8,085 bases of DNA from Hyphomicrobiaceae bacterium (GTDB lineage: Bacteria > Pseudomonadota > Alphaproteobacteria > Rhizobiales > Hyphomicrobiaceae): the NCBI GenBank assembly GCA_025359005.1, contig JANYHP010000399.1, positions 1 to 8,085 on the forward strand, read 5' to 3'. Under the pieces are notes generated by a model that was given only the letters and a program-made list of their open reading frames with translations, searched no databases and was not told the DNA's origin. Both the position numbers and the translations under genes were made by a program. Positions 1 through 6,280 of the stretch are shown one piece after another. Numbering within the stretch: position 1 is the first letter of the stretch; each line of letters begins with the position of its first letter.

Positions 1-62
1 CAAAACTGAACGAAGGTGCGGCGGTGATGCAGTTTTGGCGCGACGGGCAGCTAGTGACCTGA
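1..62 (+). CDS. 3' end of an unidentified protein (partial)
   Basis: Reading from base 3, 19 sense codons run to a TGA at 60-62 and encode a tail ending MQFWRDGQLVT. Codon third positions are mostly G or C and the composition looks protein-like. The stop lies 24 bases before the stop of the convergent cupin gene, a normal convergent spacing. The tail vaguely resembles the end of periplasmic solute-binding proteins of ABC transporters, but this is too short to identify. An overlapping open frame (base 2 to 259) runs antisense through the cupin gene and is less likely. Only the upstream sequence could settle the identity. Confidence 0.42.
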   Translation, partial: KLNEGAAVMQFWRDGQLVT

Positions 63-66
63 TTGC

Positions 67-81
67 CGCGCAGAGTGCGCG
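67..81. terminator. Short hairpin between convergent stops
   Basis: CGCGC and GCGCG form a 5-bp stem with a 5-base loop, in the 24-base gap between two convergent stop codons. No T-run follows on either strand, so it is at best a weak bidirectional terminator. Confidence 0.25.
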
Positions 82-86
82 CCCTC

Positions 87-581
87 TTACATATCAGGAC
101 CGTCCAGCTGATCCGGGGGCACGACATCTGACGATGTCAGGACAACTTCGATCTTGCCCTTGTTTTCCCACCAATGGGCATGGCCAGGGCCGAATTCCGG
201 CGTCCATTCGCCCGCGCGGTGCAACACCGGGACCGAGCACAGCGTGCTATGCTCAATGATCTCGCCCTTGATGATATACACGATCGACGGCCGGTCGTCG
301 TGCTCATGGGTCGGAACGACGCCACCGACGGGGATCGTCAAGCGCCGCGTCCGCAGGCGGAGATCGCCGACTGACCGCCATTTGCTGAGATCGATGACGG
401 CGAGCGTCTTGCGCTTGACGCCTACGTTCTTGTGGTCGCCAATCTCGCGTGGCTTTGCGAGGACTTTATCGGCGGGGCAGCTGCCTGCTGCTGCAAGCGT
501 TGGGGCCAGTGCCAGCGCACCCAACAGGGCTCCTGCAAAAGCTGAAAACTTCGACGTACGAGAGGTGGTCAAAAGGTCCAT
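87..581 (-). CDS. Secreted cupin-domain protein
   Basis: A 164-residue small cupin, probably periplasmic. Residues 1-32 form a signal peptide: a basic N-region (Arg8, Lys11), a hydrophobic Ala/Leu core, and a likely cut around the AAAG segment at 31-33. The cupin barrel occupies about 55-155. Motif 1 is THEHDDRPSIVYIIKGE, with His92 and His94. The position that is usually a metal-binding Glu is Ser99. Motif 2 supplies His136 and Asn140. Three histidines are thus available for a metal, but the fourth family ligand is missing. Cys35 and Cys115 could pair in the periplasm. The substrate is unknown; such stand-alone cupins include dioxygenases, isomerases and sugar or ligand binders. The ATG at 581 is chosen because it gives a complete signal peptide, although the ribosome site upstream is weak. 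The gene is monocistronic, convergent with the partial gene on its left and divergent from the deaminase. Confidence 0.85.
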   Translation of the reverse strand: MDLLTTSRTSKFSAFAGALLGALALAPTLAAAGSCPADKVLAKPREIGDHKNVGVKRKTLAVIDLSKWRSVGDLRLRTRRLTIPVGGVVPTHEHDDRPSIVYIIKGEIIEHSTLCSVPVLHRAGEWTPEFGPGHAHWWENKGKIEVVLTSSDVVPPDQLDGPDM

Positions 582-1007
582 CGATGGTCACTTTCTATGC
601 AAGCAAATTGGGCAAACACGCCAACCCAGCCAAACGGACAGGTCGAATCGAGCACCACTCAGTATGATGCGGGCAGGCTACCCGCGGGTTGCACGGGCGC
701 CACCGCAGCGATGCTGGCCGTGTTATCCCGCTCTGGCAGTCAAGCGTACAATGCTCTTTGCCTTCGGTTTCGATGCGCCATGGCTATCGACGGGGGTTCT
801 GTCTCGGGCTTGGAACGGACCGTCTGCCTCCTCGGCATCGATAACGACGCACTCGGAGGCCTGCGGTGCGGCGCGTGTTCAATTCGTCTTGATCGCGTTA
901 CGGCGGAATTGTGATTGAACTGGATGGCGCCGTTGTGCCGATTTATGCTAATGGCGGTGCCGCGGCTGCGGGCGCCGTTGGTACTTGTATGATGAAGGAT
1001 CCAAACC
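582..1007. other. Gene-free divergent intergenic region
   Basis: These 426 bases separate the divergent cupin and adenosine deaminase genes and should hold both promoters. Open frames on both strands here are arginine/serine-rich and show no domain or convincing ribosome site. A perfect 10-bp palindrome, ACCCGCGGGT, lies at 680-689, about 100 bases upstream of the cupin start, and could be an operator. No -35/-10 pair with good spacing was found by eye. Confidence 0.5.
995..999 (+). promoter_or_regulatory. Ribosome binding site fixing the GTG start of the deaminase
   Basis: AAGGA lies 8 bases before the GTG at 1008. This is close to ideal spacing and supports the non-ATG start over any internal ATG. 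Confidence 0.75.
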
Positions 1008-2084
1008 GTGTCGTTGCAAGAATTGGCATCCAACGGGTCGCTTCTACGGTGGCCCAAGATCGAGCTGCATCGGCATCTGGAGGGATCGATACGGCTCGAT
1101 ACGATGCTCGATGTTTCGGAGCGCTATGACCTTGGGCTACCGAAGGACCGTGCGGCTCTGTCACGCCTGGTGCAGGTTCAGGCGGATGATCCGCTCGATG
1201 CGACGAGCTTTCTGTCGAAGTTCACCACCATCCGAAAATTGTTCTGCAGTCGCGAGGTCATCGAGCGCATCACGCGCGAGGCGGTGGAGGACGCGGCGGC
1301 CGACAACGTACGCTATATGGAGCTGCGTTTTACGCCCGTGGCGCTGGCGCGCCTCAAACAGTACGCGCTTGCCGACGTGATGGATTGGGTCTGTGCTGCC
1401 GCTGCGGAAGCCGGCGCGCGCAGCGGGATCATGGTGCGCTTGATTGCCTCCAACAATCGGCACGAGGCGGTCGAGCTGAGTGCGGAGGTCGCAGACCTTG
1501 CGGCCGCGCGTATGAACAAAGGCATCGTCGGCATCGATCTTGCCGGCAACGAAGCCTCGTTCCCGATGACGCCTTTCTTGCCCACCTTCGAGCGTGCGCG
1601 CCGTGCTGGTCTCGCCATCGCAATTCACGCCGGCGAGTGGGCCGGGCCGGAAAACGTGCGTCAGGCGATCGAAGACTTCCATGCCCAACGCATCGGGCAC
1701 GGTGTGCAGGTGGTCGAAGATGCGGCCGTCGCAGCTTTGGCGCGCGAACGTGGCGTGATGTTTGAGGTCTGCATTACGTCAAACTGTCAGACGGGTGTTG
1801 CCCGCACAGCGGCCGCGCATCCCTTTCGGCGGATGCGTGCGATGGGCCTGAAGGCTTCGCTCAACACCGACGACCCAGCCCTCTCGCAATTGACGTTGAC
1901 GTCGGAATACCAGCTTGCCGTCGACGAACTCGGCATCACGCATGCAGAGCTGAAGCAGTCGATCATCGAGGCTGCAGAGGCTGCCTTCCTGCCGGCGCCG
2001 GAAAAAGCAAAGCTGGTGGCGTCGATGCGCTCCGAACTCGGATTGACGTGGTGGGCCGGGTTGCGGTCTCTCGTCGGTCGGTAG
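1008..2084 (+). CDS. add: Adenosine deaminase
   Basis: A 358-residue cytoplasmic enzyme of the metal-dependent amidohydrolase family that hydrolyses adenosine or deoxyadenosine to inosine and ammonia in purine salvage. All the family's hallmarks are visible. KIELHRHLEGSIR carries the zinc ligands His21 and His23. GIDLAGNE near 175-182 is the glycine loop over the substrate. HAGEW has zinc ligand His207 and catalytic Glu210. RIGHG has His231. SLNTDDP has zinc ligand Asp288 and Asp289. The SNCQTG segment (258-263) and the His-Pro that follows resemble true adenosine deaminases more than the adenine deaminase branch. Length matches the family. It begins with GTG behind a strong ribosome site. 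It is convergent with the transporter gene, with 70 bases between the stops. A related activity such as aminodeoxyfutalosine deaminase cannot be excluded from motifs alone. Confidence 0.93.
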   Translation: MSLQELASNGSLLRWPKIELHRHLEGSIRLDTMLDVSERYDLGLPKDRAALSRLVQVQADDPLDATSFLSKFTTIRKLFCSREVIERITREAVEDAAADNVRYMELRFTPVALARLKQYALADVMDWVCAAAAEAGARSGIMVRLIASNNRHEAVELSAEVADLAAARMNKGIVGIDLAGNEASFPMTPFLPTFERARRAGLAIAIHAGEWAGPENVRQAIEDFHAQRIGHGVQVVEDAAVAALARERGVMFEVCITSNCQTGVARTAAAHPFRRMRAMGLKASLNTDDPALSQLTLTSEYQLAVDELGITHAELKQSIIEAAEAAFLPAPEKAKLVASMRSELGLTWWAGLRSLVGR

Positions 2085-2154
2085 CCGATACGGTGACGAG
2101 TGCAATTACTCCTTTCCAAGGGCCCACTCAGTGCTGTCCGACCGTCGCGCCGTC

Positions 2155-3123
2155 TCAGCGCACGACGTCGGGTTTGGCGCCAGCCGGTTCCATGACAGGT
2201 GTGCCGTGCTGGCCGACGGTGACGTTGCTGGCTTTCTCACGCAGCGAGAACAACCCAGCCGCTGCGATCAGCATCATGCCGGCAACTGCAAGCGTGTTCG
2301 GCATGTTGTGCCAGATGAGCGCGCCGAGGATCAACGACCACACAAGGCCTGTGTAGCGAAACGGCATAACGACAGAGACATCGCCGCTGCGCACAGCGAA
2401 CGTGATAAGCGCCTGTCCCACGAGCACGAATGCTGACGAGAAGAGCCACAGCATCAGGTCTCGCGTGGTCGGCGCCTGCCATTGCTCCGCGAGCGAGAAC
2501 AGGCCTCCGAACGCCGCCGTGGCTAAGGTTGCGGAGGCGACGACCTGGAGGGTTGAAACCTTGGCGATGCCGCGCGTGACGATGTCGCGGAGCGCGGAAC
2601 ACAGGACCGCTCCGAACACCAGGATCAGCGACCAGGAGAACGGCGTCGAGCCGGGCTGCACGATCATCAGCACGCCGATAAACCCGGCGAACGTGCCCAA
2701 CCCGCGCCGCCAGCTCACGCGCTCTCCCAGAAACAACGCGGCAGCAACCGTCACGAGGAGCGGGCTCGACTGGATGATCGCATTGGCAACTGGCAACGAC
2801 AGTCCACGCAGCGACGCGATGTACATGAACGTCGCGCCCACTTCGAACAGCGAGCGCTTCGTCGTCTGTTCCGAGCGGAAGGTTTGCATCCAATCCACCT
2901 TCGCGCCCCGCGTCAGCATGAAGATCTGCAGGAGTGCTAGTCCGAACAGGCCGCGCACAAAAATCGACTGACCGACAGGGAATTGGCCGGACGTGAGCTT
3001 CATCATCGCGTCGGCAAAGACGAATGACGCCGTGCCACCCACCATGGCGAGCACGGCGGCTGTGCGTCGTCCGCTTGGTGTTGCAACGGGTATTGCCGGC
3101 GCTTGGTTCATACTGTCAGTCAC
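2155..3123 (-). CDS. DMT-superfamily (EamA) transporter
   Basis: A 322-residue inner-membrane protein with two EamA repeats and about ten helices, the standard layout of drug/metabolite transporters. Repeat 1 covers about 22-156 and repeat 2 about 165-295. The first repeat ends in the family signature FLGERVSWRRGLGTFAGFIG (132-150), and the second contains PFRYTGLVWSLILGALIW (254-271). The N-terminal 20 residues are polar. The C-terminal tail after about 296 is also polar and probably cytoplasmic. The substrate is unknown; the family exports amino acids, metabolites or drugs, and some members import S-adenosylmethionine. The GTG at 3123 is inside a 14-bp tandem repeat. An ATG four codons later (3111) is an equally good start, with GAGAG about 11 bases upstream. 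The gene is divergent from the cyclase. Confidence 0.9.
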   Translation of the reverse strand: MTDSMNQAPAIPVATPSGRRTAAVLAMVGGTASFVFADAMMKLTSGQFPVGQSIFVRGLFGLALLQIFMLTRGAKVDWMQTFRSEQTTKRSLFEVGATFMYIASLRGLSLPVANAIIQSSPLLVTVAAALFLGERVSWRRGLGTFAGFIGVLMIVQPGSTPFSWSLILVFGAVLCSALRDIVTRGIAKVSTLQVVASATLATAAFGGLFSLAEQWQAPTTRDLMLWLFSSAFVLVGQALITFAVRSGDVSVVMPFRYTGLVWSLILGALIWHNMPNTLAVAGMMLIAAAGLFSLREKASNVTVGQHGTPVMEPAGAKPDVVR

Positions 3124-3155
3124 TCTCTGTCAGTCACTCTCGGTCAGTCGCTCGC
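3114..3155. repeat. Three tandem copies of a 14-bp repeat at the transporter start
   Basis: TGTCAGTCACTCTC occurs at 3114-3127 and again identically at 3128-3141. A third copy at 3142-3155 differs at three bases. On the minus strand each exact copy carries GAGAGTGACTGACA, so copy number sets how many GTG triplets and GAGAG ribosome-like sites precede the transporter. The unit is not a multiple of three. Confidence 0.9.
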
Positions 3156-3190
3156 GATTGGCCCTGGACGGTACCGGCGATGCACGTTTG

Positions 3191-3205
3191 CTATCGGATC
3201 GATAG
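3191..3205. promoter_or_regulatory. Perfect inverted repeat, possible operator
   Basis: CTATCG, a 3-base spacer GAT, then CGATAG. It sits in the 258-base region between the divergent transporter and cyclase genes, 68 bases upstream of the transporter GTG. It could bind a dimeric regulator, but the arms are short and no known consensus was recognised. No convincing -35/-10 pair was found in this region. Confidence 0.35.
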
Positions 3206-3266
3206 CTCGGGCATATCTTGGTATTGGGACCATAGTGAATTACTCAGAACGAATCCAGGAGTAGCA

Positions 3267-3278
3267 ATGCTGGCGTAA
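3267..3278 (+). other. Three-codon mini-ORF with strong ribosome site upstream of the cyclase
   Basis: AGGAG at 3257-3261 is followed five bases later by ATG CTG GCG TAA, a minimal reading frame that starts 115 bases before the cyclase. It could be a leader that affects downstream translation, or a chance match. It lies just before an AT-rich patch (TAAATATAT, 3276-3284). Confidence 0.2.
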
Positions 3279-3368
3279 ATATATGCGGCGGGCTACCAAC
3301 GAATTCGTGATGGCAAATGACTTGCTTTGAGCCTGGCATTTGCTTGGCGTGGCGGGACATGGGTGAAA

Positions 3369-3374
3369 AAGGGG
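3369..3374 (+). promoter_or_regulatory. Ribosome binding site of the cyclase
   Basis: AAGGGG lies 7 bases before the ATG at 3382. It fixes this start, which also gives the complete first membrane helix. Confidence 0.65.
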
Positions 3375-3381
3375 TACGATC

Positions 3382-5091
3382 ATGAACGTTTTGCTACGCG
3401 GTGGTTGGGTGCAGCAGGCGAGGCTGTTCAGCGGCCTCTTAATATTCGCTTTTGCGGCGGCGCACTTCTTTAATCTCGCGCTGGGTCTCATCAGTCTCGA
3501 TGCGATGGAAAACTTCCAGACTTTGCGTTTTACGGTGACGCGCAGCGTCATCGGCACGACGCTGCTTGCTGCAGCGTTCCTCGCGCATATGGTTCTGGCG
3601 CTGGTCAAGCTTGCCGAGCGGCGGACTTGGCAATTGGCGCGATGGGAATGGCTGCAGTTGATAAGCGGGCTGATTATTCCACTTCTGCTGATCGATCATG
3701 CGTTTGGCATGCGCTTCAAGGCGGCTCTTTTCGGATCGGATACCTACTACAAGCCTTCGCTGCTTGCGCTGTGGCCGTCGGCAGCTCTGCAACAAACGAT
3801 CCTGCTGCTGTTAGTCTGGGTTCACAGCTGTGTCGGCCTTCACTACTGGTTGCGGCTGGCCCGCTGGTATCGCCCCTTTGCGCCGTACCTGCTCGGATTG
3901 GCTGTTGCATTGCCGACGCTGGCGCTGGCCGGTTTCATGGTCAGTGGTCGGCAAGTCGGGGCCGCCATCAAGACGGCCGCGGATGCAAAGGCCGTGTTTG
4001 ACGAAGCCAAATGGCCGACTGCCGTACAGAGCGCGCAGATCGATCACATCGTCCGCTGGGGCCTGCTCGTATTTGGAATGATTTTGGCCGGTGGTGGCGC
4101 GGTCCTCTGGAGCCGCACACTCGGACGCAAGCTTGCCGACAAAGTCTCTGTGACCTACACGGGCGGACCGACAGTCACCGGTACAGTCGGGGCAACGCTG
4201 CTCGAGATCTCGAGGGAGCACAATATCGCACACACCTCCGTGTGTGGGGGCCGTGCGCGCTGCTCCACGTGCCGCGTGCGGGTCGATGCCGGCGCTGATG
4301 ACTTGCCGGCAGCCGAGTTCGCCGAGGCCGTGACGTTGGGCGCCATCAAGGCACCCGCAGGGGTTCGGCTCGCCTGCCAATTGCGGCCAACCATGCCGGT
4401 CTCGGTGACCCGCCTGGTGTTGCCGAAGGCCGCCGATCCCAAGCGCACGGCCGCTAACAGTGCGGAAGAGCAAGGCGTGGAAAAGACACTCGCAGTCATG
4501 TTCCTCGACGTGCGCGGATTTACCAAGCTGTCCGAGAAGCGGTTGCCGTATGACGTGGTGTTCCTGCTCAATCGCTTCTTTGCGGCGCTCGGTGACGCGA
4601 TCCAAAGCGAAGGCGGGTGGATCGACAAGTACATGGGCGATGGCTTGCTCGCCGTCTTCGGGCGTGAGACCGGGACCGAGGCTGGTTGCCGGTCGGCGAT
4701 CGCAGCCGCCGCCAGGATCGATCTGGCGCTGGATAAAATCAACGCAGAGCTCGGGGCGGAGGTTGATGAGCCGATCCAGGTCGGGATCGGGCTGCACGTG
4801 GGGCCCATGGTCGTTGGTCGCATCGGGCACCCTGAGACGGCGGCGATCACCGTGATCGGCAAAACTGTCAATGCGGGGGCTCGTCTCGAAGCCATGACCA
4901 AGGAGCTGAAGTGTCAGCTCGTGGTCTCCAAGGAGTGCGCCAATCTTGCCGGCTACCAGTTGCCGACGTTGACACCGAAAATGGTTGATGTTCGCGGATT
5001 GACGGAACCCATCGAGGTGTTTGCGGTGCCGCATGCTCGCGACCTGAAGCCGAAAGCGACGTCGCCGCAAAAGCCGGTCGCTGCCGAATAG
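3382..5091 (+). CDS. cyaC: Membrane-bound redox-sensing adenylate cyclase with diheme-type anchor and [2Fe-2S] domain (CyaC-like)
   Basis: A 569-residue inner-membrane class III nucleotide cyclase that makes cAMP from ATP. Residues 1-245 form six helices (about 15-36, 55-77, 90-108, 138-157, 168-187 and 226-244). One histidine lies in each of the first four: His28, His69, His106 and His148. Residues about 253-345 are a ferredoxin domain with Cys288-x5-Cys294-x2-Cys297 and Cys332, the adrenodoxin-type spacing for a [2Fe-2S] cluster. The catalytic domain spans about 368-550. It has metal-binding Asp376 (LDVRGF) and Asp420 (KYMGDG), adenine-specifying Lys416, Thr490 at the second purine position, and Asn497 and Arg501 for transition-state binding. 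The Lys/Thr pair marks class IIIb adenylate cyclases. The order of modules is that of Sinorhizobium meliloti CyaC, a diheme-b, quinone-responsive cyclase. Regulation by quinone redox state is inferred by homology. The last ~18 residues are a polar Lys/Pro-rich tail. Confidence 0.9.
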   Translation: MNVLLRGGWVQQARLFSGLLIFAFAAAHFFNLALGLISLDAMENFQTLRFTVTRSVIGTTLLAAAFLAHMVLALVKLAERRTWQLARWEWLQLISGLIIPLLLIDHAFGMRFKAALFGSDTYYKPSLLALWPSAALQQTILLLLVWVHSCVGLHYWLRLARWYRPFAPYLLGLAVALPTLALAGFMVSGRQVGAAIKTAADAKAVFDEAKWPTAVQSAQIDHIVRWGLLVFGMILAGGGAVLWSRTLGRKLADKVSVTYTGGPTVTGTVGATLLEISREHNIAHTSVCGGRARCSTCRVRVDAGADDLPAAEFAEAVTLGAIKAPAGVRLACQLRPTMPVSVTRLVLPKAADPKRTAANSAEEQGVEKTLAVMFLDVRGFTKLSEKRLPYDVVFLLNRFFAALGDAIQSEGGWIDKYMGDGLLAVFGRETGTEAGCRSAIAAAARIDLALDKINAELGAEVDEPIQVGIGLHVGPMVVGRIGHPETAAITVIGKTVNAGARLEAMTKELKCQLVVSKECANLAGYQLPTLTPKMVDVRGLTEPIEVFAVPHARDLKPKATSPQKPVAAE

Positions 5092-5194
5092 GCGTGACTG
5101 CAGGGTGTCGGGGTTGTCGGCCGTTTCTACTCGGTCGTTTTTATAAGAGTCGAAAAATCCTGCACCACAGTTTTCCCGTTATCGGATCGATCGT
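5092..5194 (+). other. Spacer between the cyclase and the peroxiredoxin-like gene
   Basis: The 103 bases between two same-strand genes hold no clear terminator. A TATAAG at 5142-5147 resembles a -10 element, but the nearest -35-like TTGTCG is 22 bases away, too far for a normal promoter. Cotranscription is therefore possible but undecided. Confidence 0.35.
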
Positions 5195-5899
5195 ATGGCC
5201 GAGGACACCGCAAGCGCTCTTGCCCAGGCTTTCAAAGCAGCGATCGGTCTGGACGCGCCGATCGCCGCGCGACTGGCAAGCTACGCAGCGGTTCAGCGGC
5301 AGCACGTGACGCCCTATGCGGAAGCCATTGATCGCCTGGTGGCGCGCCTCAAGGCAGTGTCGGCGGGCGATCAGTCGCCGCCTATCGGTGAGCCAATGCC
5401 GGCGTTTCTTTTGCCGAACGAGCAGGGCCGCCTGATCAGCCTGTCAGACGTGCTCTGCAACGGACCCGTGGTTGTGACATTTCATCGTGGTCACTGGTGC
5501 CCATTCTGTGGGATCAACGCGCACGGTCTCGTCCAAATCCACGAGAAGGCGCGTCAGCGCGGCGCCCAGATCGTCGTCATCAGCCCGGAGCGTGGCCATT
5601 ACACGACGTTGCAGCGACAGCAGGCGGGTGCCAAATATCTGATGCTCTCCGATATCGAGAATGCGTACGCCTTGTCACTCAATCTGGCGGTCTGGATCGA
5701 CGACGATGTTCGCACGCACCTGCTCGGCTTTGGGCGGGATCTTGAGGTCTACCTTGGGTCTGAAGGTTGGTTGCTGCCGATCCCGGCGACGTTCGTCGTG
5801 GGCACGAACGGCAAAATCGCCGCGCGTTTTGTCGATCCAGATCACCGCCACCGGATGGATCTGGACGCCATCCTTGCAGCTCTCGATGGTGCGAGGTAG
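5195..5899 (+). CDS. Peroxiredoxin-like thioredoxin-fold protein (AhpC/TSA family)
   Basis: A 234-residue cytoplasmic protein with no signal peptide. Residues 1-60 are a mainly helical N-terminal extension. Residues about 63-228 are an AhpC/TSA-type thioredoxin fold. The active-site strand reads VVVTFHRGHWCPFCG, with Cys102 and Cys105 forming a CxxC. PIPATFVVG (195-203) supplies the thioredoxin-fold cis-proline, Pro197. Classical peroxiredoxins have a single Cys in a T-x-V-C-P context. The R-G-x-W-C-P-F-C form belongs to the peroxiredoxin-like branch, whose members are thought to act as thiol peroxidases or reductases; the substrate here is unknown. A further Cys88 lies before the active site. 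The ribosome site is weak (GGA at 5184-5186). The gene follows the cyclase on the same strand and may share its transcript. Confidence 0.85.
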   Translation: MAEDTASALAQAFKAAIGLDAPIAARLASYAAVQRQHVTPYAEAIDRLVARLKAVSAGDQSPPIGEPMPAFLLPNEQGRLISLSDVLCNGPVVVTFHRGHWCPFCGINAHGLVQIHEKARQRGAQIVVISPERGHYTTLQRQQAGAKYLMLSDIENAYALSLNLAVWIDDDVRTHLLGFGRDLEVYLGSEGWLLPIPATFVVGTNGKIAARFVDPDHRHRMDLDAILAALDGAR

Positions 5900-5928
5900 G
5901 CGACGCGCAATCGTCGCTGCACCGTCCA

Positions 5929-5948
5929 CTGCGCACTGATTTGCGCAG
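5929..5948 (+). terminator. Stem-loop after the peroxiredoxin-like gene
   Basis: CTGCGCA, a loop CTGATT, then TGCGCAG: a perfect 7-bp stem 29 bases after the stop codon. Its position fits a transcript end, but no T-run follows, so an intrinsic terminator is only tentative. Confidence 0.4.
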
Positions 5949-6007
5949 GCGCGTTCGTGACGCCCACGCAGGCGCTTCGGTGCTCGCCTGAGTGATCCCC
6001 AGCCGAA

Positions 6008-6022
6008 CCCTGCTCCGCAGGG
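6008..6022. repeat. Inverted repeat running into an 8-G tract
   Basis: CCCTGC, spacer TCC, then GCAGGG; the last G's continue as a run of eight (6020-6027). It forms a 6-bp stem with a tight 3-base loop. No T-tract follows. The G-run is also a place where sequencing length errors are likely. Confidence 0.4.
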
Positions 6023-6256
6023 GGGGGAGGCAATCGGTGCGGCGTGTGCGGCCAGCACCCACAATCACACTTGGCGAGTACGCATGGCGACTGAGGATGC
6101 TCGCCGGGCAGGAACGCGGCGCCGGCCACACGTGCAGGCGCCAGCGTCGCGCGGATTGGTCAGAACGCGCAGAGCCGTCGATATCGTGAGCGGCCTGAAA
6201 ACCCTCTGGCTGTTGTGCTGGCGTGACGGGACACGAAGACTGCCACTCGTACTCGA

Positions 6257-6270
6257 TCGACCGCGGTCGA
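6257..6270. repeat. Perfect 14-bp palindrome after the serine hydrolase gene
   Basis: TCGACCGCGGTCGA is its own reverse complement. It lies 10 bases beyond the stop of the minus-strand hydrolase. Its position fits a transcript-end structure for that gene, or a protein-binding site. No T-run accompanies it. Confidence 0.5.
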
Positions 6271-6280
6271 CGTGTGGACA

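Larger units (their letters stand above)
5900..6280. other. Gene-free convergent intergenic region
   Basis: These 381 bases separate the convergent peroxiredoxin-like and serine hydrolase genes. Open frames here are arginine-rich, have no ribosome sites, and run into the antisense of the hydrolase. The region holds three hairpin-forming sequences (listed separately) and an 8-G run at 6020-6027, but no recognisable gene. Confidence 0.55.

Noticed and set aside
154..918. 254-codon plus-strand open frame across the cupin gene and its upstream region
   Set aside because: Serine/arginine/proline-rich, with no domain, antisense to a cupin that has a signal peptide and both motifs.
740..1057. 105-codon minus-strand frame in the spacer before the deaminase
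   Set aside because: Arginine-rich, no ribosome site, overlaps the start of the deaminase, and no family features.
2098..2111. GAGT-N6-ACTC as a terminator between the deaminase and transporter genes
   Set aside because: The stem has only four base pairs and there is no T-run; expected by chance.
3192..3203. 12-base match TATCGGATCGAT shared with 5180-5191, before the peroxiredoxin-like gene
   Set aside because: A short, GATC-rich string in a GC-rich window. The flanks differ, and only the first copy is part of an inverted repeat, so a shared operator is not supported.
3811..5070. 419-codon open frame antisense to the cyclase
   Set aside because: It is the mirror of a GC-rich real gene whose catalytic and Fe-S motifs are intact. 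Its own protein has no recognisable domain and no ribosome site.
5114..5147. TTGTCG / TATAAG as a promoter for the peroxiredoxin-like gene
   Set aside because: The 22-base spacing between the two boxes is too long for a normal sigma-70 promoter.
6020..6027. G8 homopolymer as a possible phase-variable tract
   Set aside because: It is not inside or just upstream of a gene, being more than 100 bases past one stop and about 250 from the other. It may also be a sequencing length artefact.
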